DNA from: Mesorhizobium sp. Pch-S
GTDB lineage: Bacteria > Pseudomonadota > Alphaproteobacteria > Rhizobiales > Rhizobiaceae
Assembly: GCF_004136315.1 (NCBI RefSeq)
Contig: NZ_CP029562.1
Span: forward strand, 5,417,501 to 5,481,500
Direction of reading: 5' to 3'
Length of the DNA stretch: 64,000 nt
Each line of letters begins with the position of its first letter. Position 1 is the first letter of the stretch. The position numbers were made by a program, and so were the translations under genes. The notes under the pieces are model-generated. The model saw only the letters and a program-made list of their open reading frames with translations. It made no database searches and was not told the origin of the DNA. Shown piece by piece: positions 63,345 through 64,000 of this stretch.

Positions 63345-63435
63345 GTTCACAGCTCATCCTCGATTTCGTCGTTTGTCAACGACGCCGGAAAAGCGTTTTC
63401 TCCCCTTGCGACACCAGTTGGCGCGGAGAAGGATG

Positions 63436-64000
63436 ATGAGTGCCCCAATGAGCATGGCGAATTCGGAACAGCGCACGGATGTCACGGCAATGCTGGCAGT
63501 GGCACTGACCGTGGTCGGTTGGGCCTCTGCCTTTCCGGCGATCCGCGCCGGCCTCGCTGCCTTCGGGCCGCTGGAACTCGGCGCGTTGCGTTTTGCGATC
63601 GCCGCCGTGCCCGCGGTGATCTTCCTCGCCGTCAAGCGCCCGGCATTGCCCAAACTCAACGAACTTTGGCGCTTCGGCGTCGGCGGCGCGATCTTTGTCG
63701 CGCTCTATACGGCGATGCTGAACATCGGCGAAACCACAGTGTCGGCGGGGGCTGCAGCCTTCATCATCAATGTCAGCCCGATCTTCACGGCCATAATGGC
63801 GATGTTCCTGCTCGGCGAGCGGTTCCCGGCTCTCGCCTGGCTCGGTACTTTTGTCTCCTTCGCCGGTATCGGTGTCATTGCGATGGGTGAGGGCAACGGG
63901 TTGACGTTCAACACCGGCGCGCTGCTGATCCTCGGTTCGGCGCTGTGTTCGTCGGTCAACACGATCGTGCAGAAGCCGCTGTTTTCACGGCACCATCCGC
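63436..64000 (+). CDS. EamA/DMT family transporter (partial, cut by window end)
   Basis: The frame from ATG 63436 is open to the window edge (188 codons seen). TAMLAVALTVVGWASAFPAIRAGLAAFGPLELGALRFAIAAVPAV is the first EamA repeat, with the second helices ALYTAMLNIGETTVSAGAAAFIINVSPIFTAIMAMFLLGERF following. Such ten-helix proteins export amino acids or other small metabolites. GGAG lies seven bases upstream. It is divergent from a LysR gene, a common regulator-target pair. Confidence 0.9.
   Translation, partial: MSAPMSMANSEQRTDVTAMLAVALTVVGWASAFPAIRAGLAAFGPLELGALRFAIAAVPAVIFLAVKRPALPKLNELWRFGVGGAIFVALYTAMLNIGETTVSAGAAAFIINVSPIFTAIMAMFLLGERFPALAWLGTFVSFAGIGVIAMGEGNGLTFNTGALLILGSALCSSVNTIVQKPLFSRHHP

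Overview
The window is GC-rich and densely coding, and reads as the chromosome of an alphaproteobacterium of the order Hyphomicrobiales (Rhizobiales). It is probably a member of the Phyllobacteriaceae close to Mesorhizobium or Aminobacter. Support comes from a four-gene aapJQMP general amino-acid transporter, a glpK next to a sugar/glycerol-type ABC binding protein, a perfect CIRCE in front of groESL, the alphaproteobacterial lipid A block pmbA-IMPase-DUF4170-DUF374-waaA-lpxK-DUF2093, and dispersed palindromic intergenic repeats of the rhizobial type. It looks like core chromosome: I see no phage, transposase, plasmid or CRISPR genes.

Layout. 1-2.5 kb: end of an ABC binding protein, glpK, tRNA-Lys(TTT), a small unknown gene. 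2.5-10.7 kb: metC (minus), aapJQMP (plus), a DUF2459 protein, then a flavin monooxygenase and a CHCC zinc-finger protein (minus). 10.8-17.7 kb: ppk1-ppx, two tandem DoxX paralogues, fumC, a DUF4406 protein. 17.7-25.2 kb: DeoR regulator, Tat-exported metallophosphoesterase, a two-component pair whose regulator gene carries a frameshift, an aminoglycoside-phosphotransferase-like kinase, groESL. 25.4-32.4 kb: methyltransferase, TetR regulator divergent from an MFS / aldonolactone-oxidase / PLP-enzyme operon, a MarR-GNAT fusion, OsmC. 32.6-36.1 kb: a MarR-EmrA-EmrB efflux operon. 36.2-42.3 kb: CAP-domain lipoprotein, DUF2189, LysE, HAD hydrolase, ribF, HdeD-like and MipA-like membrane proteins. 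42.5-53.5 kb: ileS, a lipoprotein, tadA divergent from rluB-rsmD, a two-subunit M16 peptidase, and a patatin gene with a second frameshift. 53.5-55.7 kb: VOC, SnoaL-like, an imine-reductase-like dehydrogenase and a divergent HxlR regulator. 55.8-63.4 kb: lipid A block, a tail-anchored unknown protein, a LysR regulator. The right edge cuts an EamA transporter.

How the genes work together. The aap genes take up amino acids. ppk1 and ppx form a polyphosphate make/break pair. The MarR-emrA-emrB operon is a self-regulated efflux module. The two M16 proteins divide the metal site and the R/Y substrate-binding pair between them, as expected of a heterodimer. waaA and lpxK finish the Kdo-lipid A core, with an uncharacterised DUF374 acyltransferase overlapping waaA.

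The points most worth a second look are: two single-base-loss frameshifts in otherwise intact genes; a 15-bp-arm perfect palindrome inside a SnoaL-like coding sequence; a family of compound palindromic repeats, one unit of which appears to encode the C-terminal tail of RibF; a 72-residue tandem duplication in the basic N-terminal extension of RluB; loss of most zinc ligands in the IleS C-terminal finger; and the TetR / MFS / lactone-oxidase / PLP-enzyme cluster. I did not find a clear, wholly new biological system. That cluster is the best candidate for an undescribed pathway.
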